Assembly (NCBI RefSeq): GCF_052057775.1
Contig: NZ_CP195121.1
Coordinates: 992,001 to 1,056,000 of the forward strand
DNA length: 64,000 nt
Source of the DNA: Methanococcoides sp052057775
GTDB lineage: Archaea > Halobacteriota > Methanosarcinia > Methanosarcinales > Methanosarcinaceae
Direction of reading: 5' to 3'
The notes under the pieces were generated by a model that saw nothing but the letters and a program-made list of their open reading frames with translations, ran no database searches and was not told the DNA's origin. Positions 27,025-34,985 of this stretch are shown here, in pieces. A program made the position numbers and the translations under genes. Position 1 is the stretch's first letter, and every line of letters begins with the position of its first letter.

Positions 27025-27473
27025 TACACTAATAACTTTTTTAATGAACAGGTTCTATTCTTCCTGTTCATTATTTCTATTTCTTTAGTTTCTCCCTCTT
27101 CATATTTTTTAGTTTTTAACATACTGCCAGAATCACCTCATAATAATGAGCATACACTCCTCTATCGATATATTTATATATTAATCTTGCCAATATCTTA
27201 ATTGGGTACAAAAGGTGGTGGTAATGATTCTAGAGCTTCCATAATCGTATAACTTTCGAGAACTCGTGAGTTTACTCGTATCTTTGAGCACAACAAATGA
27301 AAAAGATCTCGGCTACAAATTCCATAGTTGAATATGTAAAGGTTTATTCATTTGGATGGGTTCTATTTGATACATGTAAAAATCGCAGAATACTCGACAA
27401 TTGCAATTCCAGTACTTTTTTTCTGGGATTCTTATTCCTTTTACAAAGCAAAATATAAAATGTGGTGGTACAA
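27025..27473. other. Intergenic region with terminator and two AT-rich promoter-like stretches
   Basis: A hairpin terminator opens this stretch (27043-27072). TATA-like sequences lie near 27165-27185. A short frame at 27297 has no ribosome site or recognisable product. The last 20 bases hold the GGTGGT ribosome site for the small zinc protein at 27474. Confidence 0.4.
27043..27085 (+). terminator. Hairpin terminator after the PKD protein
   Basis: Perfect 10-bp inverted repeat (AATGAACAGG at 27043-27052, CCTGTTCATT at 27063-27072) with a ten-base loop, followed by a T-rich run to about 27085. It sits 19 bases after the PKD protein stop. Confidence 0.75.
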
Positions 27474-27626
27474 ATGGAACTCGTAAAAGTATACTGTGAA
27501 CACTGTGGAAACGAGATCATCGTGTATGATACTCATGTGAAAAAACATATGTACTGTACTATACACTGTCTTGAATCTGCAGGTGGAAGTTCTTCAGGCG
27601 GCGGTAGTGAATCCGCATCGGCTTGA
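27474..27626 (+). CDS. Small zinc-finger protein, 50 residues
   Basis: A 50-residue protein with C-EH-C (residues 8-11) and C-TIH-C (residues 28-32), a compact pair of metal-ligand motifs, followed by a Gly/Ser-rich tail (SSGGGS). The ATG at 27474 has GGTGGT about five bases upstream. It is not recognised as a named family, but the cysteine spacing with good start context argues that it is real. Its stop is TGA and no neighbour overlaps it. It may bind nucleic acid or metal. Confidence 0.6.
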   Translation: MELVKVYCEHCGNEIIVYDTHVKKHMYCTIHCLESAGGSSSGGGSESASA

Positions 27627-27673
27627 GTAACTTCCAGAATCTCTTTTTGAAACTTTCCTTTTTTGCATTTAAA

Positions 27674-27706
27674 TTAGTTTTAGTTTTAGTTTTAGTTTTA
27701 GTTTTA
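27674..27706 (+). repeat. Hexanucleotide microsatellite, TTTTAG x ~5
   Basis: Five consecutive six-base units TTTTAG lie between the small zinc protein and queC, about 90-120 bases before the queC start. The tract is near, but upstream of, the likely queC TATA box (TTTAAATA at 27736-27743). Copy number could vary by slippage. Confidence 0.85.
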
Positions 27707-27794
27707 TCTTTTTTATTTGCCTCATCTTCGGCAACTTTAAATAATACTGGAGTATTACTAGGAGAATACCTGAGCACTTCTTTGGAGAATCCTC

Positions 27795-28493
27795 ATGAGA
27801 TCTGTAACATTAATGAGCAGTGGTCTTGATTCCGTCGCTGCCCTTGCAATTGCAAAAAGGACTTCCGATGTTGTCCTGGCCCTGACATTCGATTATGGGC
27901 AGCGCTCTGTCAGAAGGGAGATCGATAATTCAAAGGCAATCTGTGAATTCTATGGAATAGAACACAGAATAATCCGGCTTGACTGGTTAAAGGATATCAC
28001 GAATACGTCCCTTGTGAACGAGGACGTAGATGTTCCTGAGTTGTCGACTGATGATCTCTCCGGAGAAAATGAGAGTATTACTGAAGATTCCGCCAGGAAT
28101 GTCTGGGTTCCTAACAGGAATGGTGTTTTCCTGAACATTGCAGCAAGCTTTGCTGAAAGTTATGGTTGTGATTCTGTAATTGCCGGATTCAACGGTGAGG
28201 AGGCAAAAACATTCCCTGACAACTCCAAAGAATTCGTTGACGCTTCAGACAGGTGTTTTTCTTACTCCACTGCAAATGGTGTGGAGGTCCTGGCCCCTCT
28301 TATCGATATGGACAAGAAAAGCATAGTTCTTGAAGCAATGGGGGAAGATGCACCGCTGGAATGGAGCTGGAGCTGCTATCACGGCGGAGATCGGCCATGC
28401 GGCGTGTGTGAAAGTTGTGTAAGACGTGCACGTGCATTCCGTGAGGCAGGGTTGAAGGATCCTCTTATGGTAAAACTTGGCCTGGATGTTTGA
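27795..28493 (+). CDS. queC: 7-cyano-7-deazaguanine synthase QueC
   Basis: A 232-residue ATP-dependent enzyme that converts carboxydeazaguanine to preQ0, the precursor of archaeosine in tRNA. The PP-loop is MSSGLDSVAAL (Ser replaces the usual Gly in SGGxDS), and the C-terminal zinc site is C-YHGGDRP-C-GV-C-ES-C. The length is normal. It heads the queC-DUF366-queE-queD cluster. A downstream overlap near the stop (TTG at 28490) is not used; the next gene begins at 28514 with a GAGGTGG site. Confidence 0.96.
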   Translation: MRSVTLMSSGLDSVAALAIAKRTSDVVLALTFDYGQRSVRREIDNSKAICEFYGIEHRIIRLDWLKDITNTSLVNEDVDVPELSTDDLSGENESITEDSARNVWVPNRNGVFLNIAASFAESYGCDSVIAGFNGEEAKTFPDNSKEFVDASDRCFSYSTANGVEVLAPLIDMDKKSIVLEAMGEDAPLEWSWSCYHGGDRPCGVCESCVRRARAFREAGLKDPLMVKLGLDV

Positions 28494-28513
28494 ATACAAC
28501 AGAGGTGGTTATT

Positions 28514-29071
28514 ATGGAATATGTTGTTCTTGATAAAAAAACGGATTATGATGGAAGCCAGATCTCCTCTTTGTGGGCATACAACCTGAAAGGTATCCAG
28601 CAGGATTCGATCGTTGCTTTTAGAGGTGGTTGTGACGTAAAGCTGGAGCATATGATAGATCTTGAGGACAAAAGGATGGGTGATTCTATCTATTCTCCTG
28701 ATATGCTGCATTTTCTCATAGAGCATTTTGATTCAACTGACCTTAAGCTGGTGTATGCAAGACAGAGATTGTTCACTGCGATCGTTGCAGAAGCTCTTCT
28801 GGAAAATGGGATTATTACCACAAGACAGGGCGATGATCTTTTCGTAGATGGTAAAAAACTGACTATCTCTATTGCAAGCACATCTGCAGTATCCCAGAAG
28901 GTCCACTTCGGGATCAATGTGATCCATGACTTTTACGGCAATCTTACAGATAATGGGGTCGATGAGGTCAGGGCAGTCGGACTTCTTGAAGAGATCGCAA
29001 ACAGATATGTGGCCGAGTTTGAGGATATCGAAAAAGACCTTCGTAAATCGCGCCCATTGGATGTGGTATGA
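28514..29071 (+). CDS. DUF366 family protein inserted in the que operon
   Basis: A 185-residue soluble protein. Recognisable family segments are YDGSQISSLWAYNLKGI, IVAFRGGCDVKLEHMIDLEDKR and YSPDMLHFLIEHF. DUF366 members are archaeal with no assigned function as far as I know. ATG at 28514 with GAGGTGG at 28502-28508. Position between queC and queE, overlapping queE by four bases, suggests a role in deazaguanine metabolism or archaeosine formation. This is inference from context only. Confidence 0.75.
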   Translation: MEYVVLDKKTDYDGSQISSLWAYNLKGIQQDSIVAFRGGCDVKLEHMIDLEDKRMGDSIYSPDMLHFLIEHFDSTDLKLVYARQRLFTAIVAEALLENGIITTRQGDDLFVDGKKLTISIASTSAVSQKVHFGINVIHDFYGNLTDNGVDEVRAVGLLEEIANRYVAEFEDIEKDLRKSRPLDVV

Positions 29072-29787
29072 TGAAGGTACCTGTCAGTGAGATCTTCTGT
29101 TCCGTCCAGGGTGAGGGTCCGCATGTGGGCGTGAGGCAGGCTTTCGTGAGATTTGTAGGATGCAACCTCAATTGTTCCTACTGTGATACGAATGTAGAAA
29201 AACCGGTTTTATGCAAATTCGAAAAGGTTCCCGGTACCAATGTCTTTAAGGACATCCCGAATCCCCTTGGCGTAAAGGACGTATGTGAGATGCTGGACAG
29301 TTATGAGAATGTCCATTCCATATCCCTTACAGGAGGAGAACCTCTTCTCGAAGCAGATTTCATTGCAGAGATGGATGTTTCAAGACCACTGTATCTTGAG
29401 TCCAATATGACCCTTCCCGACATGGCAAAGAAGATCAGGGACAAGGTCTCCTATGTATCGGGGGACGTGAAGCTTATTGATGAGTTCGAAGGTGAGGATT
29501 TTGATTCTCATCTTGAGAGGACGTTCGAATGTTTCCGCACTCTTCGGAACACAAAGGAGAGGGAGTGCTTCTGCAAGCTGGTGATCACAAAAGATACCTC
29601 TGCAGATGATGTATTGTCAGTTGCAGATGAGATCTCCGGATATGTGTCCTGTATGGTACTTCAGCCGGTCACACAAAAGCATCTTGCTCCTGAAATCGAA
29701 TTTATGCTTGAATTACAGAACAGGCTTCTGGATTCAATTGATACGCTGATAATTCCTCAAACACACAAAATGTGGGGTTGTTTATAA
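29068..29787 (+). CDS. queE: 7-carboxy-7-deazaguanine synthase QueE
   Basis: A 239-residue radical SAM enzyme that contracts 6-carboxytetrahydropterin to 7-carboxy-7-deazaguanine. The motif C-NLN-C-SY-C lies near residue 32, preceded by SVQGEGPHVGVRQAFVR and followed by the SLTGGEPLLE motif. Length and motifs are normal. Its start overlaps the DUF366 stop (ATGATGA), and its TAA shares a base with the queD ATG. Confidence 0.95.
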   Translation: MMKVPVSEIFCSVQGEGPHVGVRQAFVRFVGCNLNCSYCDTNVEKPVLCKFEKVPGTNVFKDIPNPLGVKDVCEMLDSYENVHSISLTGGEPLLEADFIAEMDVSRPLYLESNMTLPDMAKKIRDKVSYVSGDVKLIDEFEGEDFDSHLERTFECFRTLRNTKERECFCKLVITKDTSADDVLSVADEISGYVSCMVLQPVTQKHLAPEIEFMLELQNRLLDSIDTLIIPQTHKMWGCL

Positions 29788-30137
29788 TGACAAAAATGAG
29801 ACTTGGAATAATTGAATACATAGACAGTGCACATTATTTACCGGAACATGAGACCTGTGGTATCGTCCACGGCCATACTTACAAGATCGAGATCGTTCTT
29901 GAGGGTGAGAAACAGGAGAATGGCATGGTCATGGATTTCTATGAGATTAAGAAGACCGTACGTGAGACCCTGAAGACCTATGATCACAAGCTTCTGAATG
30001 ATATCCTTCCATTCCCAAGTGCAGAGAACATCTGTGAACATATCCACGCGGACCTTTCCGAAAAGCTTGGATATCCGTTATCTGTGAAGGTATGGGAGGG
30101 CCACGGCAAGTGGTGCGAGCTGAACGGCCTGGAATGA
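29787..30137 (+). CDS. queD: 6-carboxytetrahydropterin synthase QueD
   Basis: A 116-residue enzyme acting on dihydroneopterin triphosphate, first step specific to the deazaguanine pathway. The zinc His set SAHYL..HETCGIVHGHTYKIE and the catalytic Cys are visible, as is HDHKLLND-like sequence (YDHKLLNDIL). Start at the ATG overlapping the queE stop by one base. It is the last que gene. The folE-type enzyme that feeds it, and the tRNA transglycosylase and amidotransferase steps, are not in the window. Confidence 0.95.
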   Translation: MTKMRLGIIEYIDSAHYLPEHETCGIVHGHTYKIEIVLEGEKQENGMVMDFYEIKKTVRETLKTYDHKLLNDILPFPSAENICEHIHADLSEKLGYPLSVKVWEGHGKWCELNGLE

Positions 30138-30213
30138 ACACATTCCACAACCTATATCTATAACGCTTCTAATTAACTTGCAGACTTCCTATTTGAAGAC
30201 CGGAGGACAAACT

Positions 30214-31152
30214 TTGCCTGATACTGATAAAATCCCTGAAGAATGTCACGATGAGAATGATGTGGATCTTGATGTTATGCGAAAGATCTCAGACCATCCC
30301 TGCTACAACAAGGAGGCTCAGCACAAGTATGGTCGAATTCACCTGCCTGTGGCTCCAAAGTGTAACATCCAGTGCAATTATTGTGACCGTAAGTTCGATT
30401 GTGTCAACGAAAGTCGTCCGGGTGTGACAAGTGAAGTACTTACTCCTCAGGAGGCACTTGAAAAGACAAGGAATGTTCTCAGGGATTATCCTTTCATTAA
30501 AGTAGTTGCAGTAGCAGGTCCGGGTGACCCTCTTGCAAACGACGAGACCTTTGAGACCCTTGAACTTATCAAGAACGAGTTCCCTGATGTGACCCTTTGC
30601 CTTAGTACCAATGGTCTGGCACTTCCTGAAAGGATGGATGATATCCTGAGGGTTGGTGTCAGCACACTTACTGTGACCCTTAATGCCATCGATCCGGAGA
30701 TACAGGCGCAGATCGTGGACCACATTGCTTACAAGGGCAAGTCCTATACTGGTGTGGAAGCCGCAGAGATACTGATAAGTAACCAGTTGGAAGGTATTAA
30801 GATGGCTGTGGAGGCCGGACTGGTCGTCAAGATCAATACAGTGCTTATTCCAAAGATCAACAGGGACCATATCATCGAGGTTGCAAAGAAGGTGCGCGAA
30901 CTTGGTGTCTTCATCATGAACATCATGCCTCTTATCTGCCAGGCGAAGTTTGCAGACATGGAACCTCCTACAGATAAGGAGCGTAAGGAAGTACAGGCTC
31001 TCTGTGAGCCTTATGTACAGCAGATGAGGCACTGCCGCCAGTGCAGGTCTGATGCATACGGTCTTCTGGGCAAGGACCTCTCTCAGATGAGCGAGGAACG
31101 ACGAAACGTTATCAAAATGGAATCTATCAAAAAGATGGAACACGAAGAGTAA
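30214..31152 (+). CDS. nifB: NifB-like radical SAM protein
   Basis: A 312-residue protein with the NifB-type N-terminus HPCYNKEAQHKYGRIHLPVAP and C-NIQ-C-NY-C. NifB builds the FeS core (NifB-co) of nitrogenase cofactors and carries extra cluster ligands; an additional cysteine set C-RQ-C near the C-terminus is present. It lacks the C-terminal NafY-like domain, which is common in archaea. The TTG at 30214 has GGAGG (30202-30206) seven bases upstream, which fixes the start over an upstream TTG at 30178. No nifH/D/K is in view. Stand-alone NifB genes occur in methanogens. Confidence 0.85.
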   Translation: MPDTDKIPEECHDENDVDLDVMRKISDHPCYNKEAQHKYGRIHLPVAPKCNIQCNYCDRKFDCVNESRPGVTSEVLTPQEALEKTRNVLRDYPFIKVVAVAGPGDPLANDETFETLELIKNEFPDVTLCLSTNGLALPERMDDILRVGVSTLTVTLNAIDPEIQAQIVDHIAYKGKSYTGVEAAEILISNQLEGIKMAVEAGLVVKINTVLIPKINRDHIIEVAKKVRELGVFIMNIMPLICQAKFADMEPPTDKERKEVQALCEPYVQQMRHCRQCRSDAYGLLGKDLSQMSEERRNVIKMESIKKMEHEE

Positions 31153-31193
31153 ATCTCTTCCGTTCTGCCTGAACCACAAAGGGAAGGATATAT

Positions 31194-32204
31194 TTGGATA
31201 TTGAACAACTGGCTTCAAACCTCCGTAACTTCGAAGGTGTGACCCGCAAGAAACCCATAGCTGACATCGTCAACATGTTCGATGAGGTCCGCAGTGAATA
31301 TGGCGAGACGATCGTGGATTTCGGAGACGATGCCGCGGTACTTGATACCGGTAGTGATGAGGTTATATTGTTCGCAGCTGATGCCATCTGGGGTAGGATC
31401 GCACTTGAAAGCCCGTGGTGGACAGGATACACATCCGTAGTTGTCAATGTCAACGACATTTCGGCAATGGGCGGCAGGCCTGTTGCAATGGTAAATGTCA
31501 TGTCCTCTTGTGATACTGAAGCATGTAAGGAGATGATGCGCGGTATCAAGGACGGAGTTAAGAAGTTCGGAGTTCCCATGGTAGGTGGGCATGTACATCC
31601 GGACACTCCCTACAACTCCCTTGGTGTCGCTATCATCGGTGTTGCAAAGAAGGACTGCATTGTCAGAAGTGATATGGCAAGGCCGGGAGATTCTGTTATA
31701 GCTGCTTATGACATGGACGGTCGGGTGGGAAAGAACTCCCCTTACAGCTGGGATACCACATCGTTCAAAGATGACCAAGTCGTTCGCGACCGTTTCCTTG
31801 TGATGCAGACGATCGCTGAGAAGAAGCTGCTTACAGCAGGAAAGGATATCAGTAATCCGGGTACTGTGGGTACTCTTGGAATGCTGTGCGAGACCAGCAA
31901 GGTAGGTGCATCCGTAGATCTTACAAAGATACCTGTTCCTGAGGGTCTTGAGCTGGAGCAGTGGCTTAAGATCTATCCTGCAACAGGTTACATCCTGACT
32001 GCAAGACCGGAGAACTGCGATGAATGCATCCGCATATTCGAGGATGTGGGAATAGAAGCTGCTGTTATTGGTGAGATCAATGATTCTCGTGAAGTGGATA
32101 TATATTCCGGTGACCAGAGGGCAGTTGTCTTTGATTTTAATGCTGATACTATTACAGGCATTGATATGGGTCCGGAAGATGCCGGCTCAGAAAAAGTGGA
32201 ATGA
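31194..32204 (+). CDS. mmp2: Methanogenesis marker protein 2 (AIR synthase-like)
   Basis: A 336-residue PurM/ThiL-type protein with the ATP-binding signature VDFGDDAAVLD and VNVNDISAMGGRPVAMVNVMSS. It matches the methanogen-only marker family 2 as I remember it. The reaction is not established; the family is unique to organisms with methyl-coenzyme M reductase. The start is TTG at 31194, close after the nifB-like gene. A hairpin terminator follows the stop. Co-transcription with nifB is plausible but uncertain. Confidence 0.8.
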   Translation: MDIEQLASNLRNFEGVTRKKPIADIVNMFDEVRSEYGETIVDFGDDAAVLDTGSDEVILFAADAIWGRIALESPWWTGYTSVVVNVNDISAMGGRPVAMVNVMSSCDTEACKEMMRGIKDGVKKFGVPMVGGHVHPDTPYNSLGVAIIGVAKKDCIVRSDMARPGDSVIAAYDMDGRVGKNSPYSWDTTSFKDDQVVRDRFLVMQTIAEKKLLTAGKDISNPGTVGTLGMLCETSKVGASVDLTKIPVPEGLELEQWLKIYPATGYILTARPENCDECIRIFEDVGIEAAVIGEINDSREVDIYSGDQRAVVFDFNADTITGIDMGPEDAGSEKVE

Positions 32205-32205
32205 T

Positions 32206-32232
32206 CCTGTTTTTCAACAGGTCATCTTTTTT
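32206..32232 (+). terminator. Hairpin terminator after mmp2
   Basis: Inverted repeat CCTGTT / AACAGG with a four-base loop begins two bases after the mmp2 stop and is followed by TCATC and six T residues. The overlapping minus-strand gene (32262-32561) ends 30 bases further. Confidence 0.7.
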
Positions 32233-32261
32233 AATTAAATTGCCTTTGGATTTCTAAATAA

Positions 32262-32561
32262 TTATTGTTCGATGTAGGCTTCCATTTCCTGGAAATAATA
32301 CTCTTCTGCCGCTTTAACAGCATCGAGCTTTCCTCTCAGGACAAGGAGTTCCCTTTTATCAGATTCTACAATGTTGACGTTGATCTTCCTCTCCACAGGT
32401 TCGAGGCCGAACTCTTCTACGATATCATAGATCAGGTATGATGGTGTTCCTGGTGGCATTATCAGGTCATAGAGATCTTCCAGATCATGCCCCATATCTT
32501 CTTTCAGCTCTTCGTTTTCCTTCCTTTTTTCGAGGTCCTCGATTGTAAGTTTTCTTGGCAT
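32262..32561 (-). CDS. Conserved hypothetical protein, 99 residues
   Basis: A charged, mostly helical N-terminal half (residues 1-35, with Glu/Lys-rich KRKENEELKEDM) precedes a beta-alpha half ending LRGKLDAVKAAEEYYFQEME. I do not recognise the family with certainty; it is likely methanogen-specific and small and soluble. ATG at 32561 behind AGGTGATCA (spacing about five). An in-frame GTG at 32570 is less good. It converges with mmp2. Confidence 0.6.
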   Translation of the reverse strand: MPRKLTIEDLEKRKENEELKEDMGHDLEDLYDLIMPPGTPSYLIYDIVEEFGLEPVERKINVNIVESDKRELLVLRGKLDAVKAAEEYYFQEMEAYIEQ

Positions 32562-32754
32562 TGTGATCACCTAATATGACTGAATTGATGTTACATTCTA
32601 CATATATAGTAATCGCTGGTTCCTGTAAGACCGGTATGTTCGAAATTGGTTCAACTCCTTCTTTTCGAAATACCTTTCCTGATCCTGCAGCGGATAAAAG
32701 TATTATAGTTTCAGCTATCTATTTCTTTATAGAGATATTTTTGGATGGTTAACA

Positions 32755-33450
32755 ATGAGACTTATCAATCTATCTGATAACGCGGGACAGATACGTGTGG
32801 AATTTGCAGGTTGTAATATGCGATGCCCTTATTGTGTGCATATCAAGCAGCCAAAGACCGAGTATTCCATTGATGATGTGCTGGACCTTGCAAAGGCATC
32901 CTCTAGCAAGGATGTTTACCTGGGCGGCGCGGAACCAACCCTCCAGAAGGATCTACTCCCTCTGATCGAGGGGCTTCAAGCTGCCGGAAAGAGCATACTT
33001 CTCAAGTCCAATGGGATGAAGCCGGAGGTCCTTGAGAGTGCACTGCCGTTCGTCAAGGGCTTTGTTATTGAGATCAAGGCACCTCTTGACGACATCCCTG
33101 CTATCATGGAACTTACCGGACTGTCTGAGGAGAGGGCTCTCAATTATATCTCTCTGCTGCGTGAATCCCTTGAGATCGCCAAACAGAAATGGCTGAGGGT
33201 TTGGATAAGGGTCATTCCTGAATTCATCAATGCTGATACAATACCCAGGATAATGCCGGATATAGAAGATGCTTCTGAGGTCATGCTTTACCAGTTCATG
33301 AGCAATCCTGATTTCGACCTTCCTTTCAAGGGCCATGAAACTCCAACCCCCGGGTGGGAAGAGATACAGAAGCTTGGTGAGATGTTGCTTGAAAGGGTGC
33401 AGAGGGTAATGATGGTAGGGGATGGCGGAAAGATGGTCCTTGAGAAATGA
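32755..33450 (+). CDS. Radical SAM protein, PflA-type short form
   Basis: A 231-residue radical SAM protein with the motif C-NMR-C-PY-C (near residue 22) preceded by GQIRVEFAG, which resembles pyruvate formate-lyase activating-type proteins of archaea. The GGE-type element reads LGGAEPTL. Short, without additional clusters. Substrate unknown. It stands alone between the mmp2 region and the DUF5611-like gene; TATA-like ATTTCTTTATAG lies about 30 bases before the ATG. A glycyl-radical partner is not in view. Confidence 0.7.
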   Translation: MRLINLSDNAGQIRVEFAGCNMRCPYCVHIKQPKTEYSIDDVLDLAKASSSKDVYLGGAEPTLQKDLLPLIEGLQAAGKSILLKSNGMKPEVLESALPFVKGFVIEIKAPLDDIPAIMELTGLSEERALNYISLLRESLEIAKQKWLRVWIRVIPEFINADTIPRIMPDIEDASEVMLYQFMSNPDFDLPFKGHETPTPGWEEIQKLGEMLLERVQRVMMVGDGGKMVLEK

Positions 33451-33493
33451 TCCTGTGGCTAAGTCTTGAAGTATGACTGATAGTATCTGCTAT

Positions 33494-33523
33494 ACCTTAT
33501 CAGACCTTATCAGACCTTATCGA
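33494..33523 (+). repeat. Three 10-bp tandem repeats (ACCTTATCAG)
   Basis: The decamer ACCTTATCAG repeats at 33494, 33504 and, with the last two bases changed, 33514. One helical turn of spacing puts all copies on one face of the DNA. It lies about 150 bases before the DUF5611-like start and after the radical SAM gene. Confidence 0.8.
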
Positions 33524-33673
33524 ACCGGATCCTGTTCAACCGAAAACAGTTTGATCAGGACGGCTTCGACCTGTTTTGTGAATTGAATTTTCATCCCGAT
33601 CCCGAGGCTTTTGAGATCACCTGCTATACCGGAATATTTATTCGTGTTAATGGCTATCTATTATTCGATAGCA

Positions 33674-33985
33674 ATGCAGGAATATAAATTGAAACGTGGT
33701 TTTTCCCCAGACATTGAAAGAATCTATGAAGAGCTTGAGAAATGCTTCCCATCCGGGGTCATGCGTGAGGGTGACAAGCTTTTGGTTTCCTATGGCGTGA
33801 TCACAGAAATGTCTGTTTCGATGAATGGCAAGAAGCTGGTAGTGGATACGGTCATGGACACTTCTACAGGTGATGACGGGCTTATCCTTGATACAAACAA
33901 GCGCTTCAGGGACTTCCTCCAGCTGGCAACAGGATATACTGCAAAGGAACGCCTTAAGCAGGCTAAGAAGGATGTATCCAAGTGA
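33674..33985 (+). CDS. DUF5611-like conserved protein
   Basis: A 103-residue soluble protein starting MQEYKLKRGF and containing LDTNKRFRDFLQLATGYTAKERLKQAKK, which resembles DUF5611 of methanogens (from memory). The start at 33674 is chosen over 33611 because the family begins at MQEY and a TATA-like AATATTTATT (33632-33641) lies about 35 bases before it, close to the spacing of a short-leader or leaderless transcript. Function unknown. Confidence 0.65.
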   Translation: MQEYKLKRGFSPDIERIYEELEKCFPSGVMREGDKLLVSYGVITEMSVSMNGKKLVVDTVMDTSTGDDGLILDTNKRFRDFLQLATGYTAKERLKQAKKDVSK

Positions 33986-34082
33986 GCATTCGGGATATCC
34001 CGGAATGAATCCAGGATCCATAATATGAGCATTCAACTGAATATCTAAGTTAAGGACTTCGATCCGTGGATACAGATCAGCT

Positions 34083-34604
34083 GTGACATTCGTTAATAAG
34101 GAATTCCTGAAGGCGCTGAAATCCTTCGATATCCCCACATGCCTTAGGGTGTGTGCAGGTACCGACGGGTCTGTAACCTTCCTGCTTGAGATTATGACCC
34201 GTGAGGATGTGACTGTGGTCACAGAGGCCCAGCACCTCATACAGGCAGACGAGGAAACTGCATCCCTTCTTGATATTGCTGTAGGTTCCGATGTGAACTA
34301 CAGGCTTGTGACCCTACTTGCAGGAGAGAAGCCATTTGTCAGGGCATTGTCCCTGTCCCCAATTGAGAGGATGCCCGAAGACATCCGTCAGGACCTGATG
34401 CGCGCGGATATCCCCATAGGTAAGATTCTCCGCAACAGTGGCATTGAGACCCGCAGGGACTTCGATAACATCGAAATAACCGAAGACGAGTCACTTTTCG
34501 ACAGCAGTAGCGCACTTTCGCGGTCCTATCACATAGTGCACGACAACAAGACCCTTATGTGGATAAATGAGAAGTTCCCGGTGGATGATCGCTGGAATTT
34601 ATAA
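34083..34604 (+). CDS. Chorismate lyase-like protein (DUF98)
   Basis: A 173-residue protein with the ending PIGKILRNSGIETRRDFDNIEI, which matches DUF98/chorismate pyruvate-lyase-like proteins of archaea. Such enzymes make 4-hydroxybenzoate from chorismate. In methanogens 4-hydroxybenzoate is a precursor of methanopterin, which is plausible here. Starts at a GTG (34083). Only the signature region is convincing, so the assignment is moderate. Confidence 0.6.
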   Translation: MTFVNKEFLKALKSFDIPTCLRVCAGTDGSVTFLLEIMTREDVTVVTEAQHLIQADEETASLLDIAVGSDVNYRLVTLLAGEKPFVRALSLSPIERMPEDIRQDLMRADIPIGKILRNSGIETRRDFDNIEITEDESLFDSSSALSRSYHIVHDNKTLMWINEKFPVDDRWNL

Positions 34605-34673
34605 ACCCGACCGAAAGGTTCATAATTGATTCTGTGTATCTGGGAATCACATCACAACCCCAACAATAACGAT

Positions 34674-34745
34674 GCCTCGGTGGCTTAGGGGTATAGTGCG
34701 TCCTTGGTAAGGACGAGGTCGCGGGTTCAAATCCCGCCCGAGGCT
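34674..34745 (+). tRNA. tRNA-Thr (anticodon GGT)
   Basis: A complete cloverleaf of 72 bases: acceptor GCCTCGG/CCGAGGC, anticodon stem CGTCC/GGACG with loop TTGGTAA (anticodon GGT, reading ACC), T-arm GCGGG/CCCGC with loop TTCAAAT, and discriminator T. No CCA is encoded. The D-stem is short and contains a G-U pair. Confidence 0.95.
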
Positions 34746-34985
34746 TTCTTCAATTTCGGGTACAAAGCCCAACATTTCTATTTTTATCATATTGCACTTT
34801 AAGTTCAAATCTAAATACCGGACAGTAAGTTGGAGATAGAGGTATCTCTATCTTTTTGTATGGACTTAAGAATATCAAATGCGTAACTGCTACTCAAATC
34901 GTTAATATACTATTTTATTGCCATATAAATTTAAAGGGAAACCATTGGTTTCCACTTCAAAAAGTCCACTCTTCCATCTTGGTAA

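Noticed and set aside
27297..27460. Short frame MKKISATNSIVEYVKV..
   Set aside because: No ribosome site, AT-rich, low-complexity composition and no recognisable family.
27661..27760. Small protein from the TTTTAG tract
   Set aside because: Translation gives only alternating Phe/Ser or Val/Leu low complexity.
33481..33530. CRISPR-like short repeats near the decamers
   Set aside because: The repeats are adjacent 10-mers without spacers; no cas gene is present.
34674..34745. Attachment site for an integrated element at tRNA-Thr
   Set aside because: No repeated tRNA 3' end and no integrase were seen in the window; kept only as a low-level finding.
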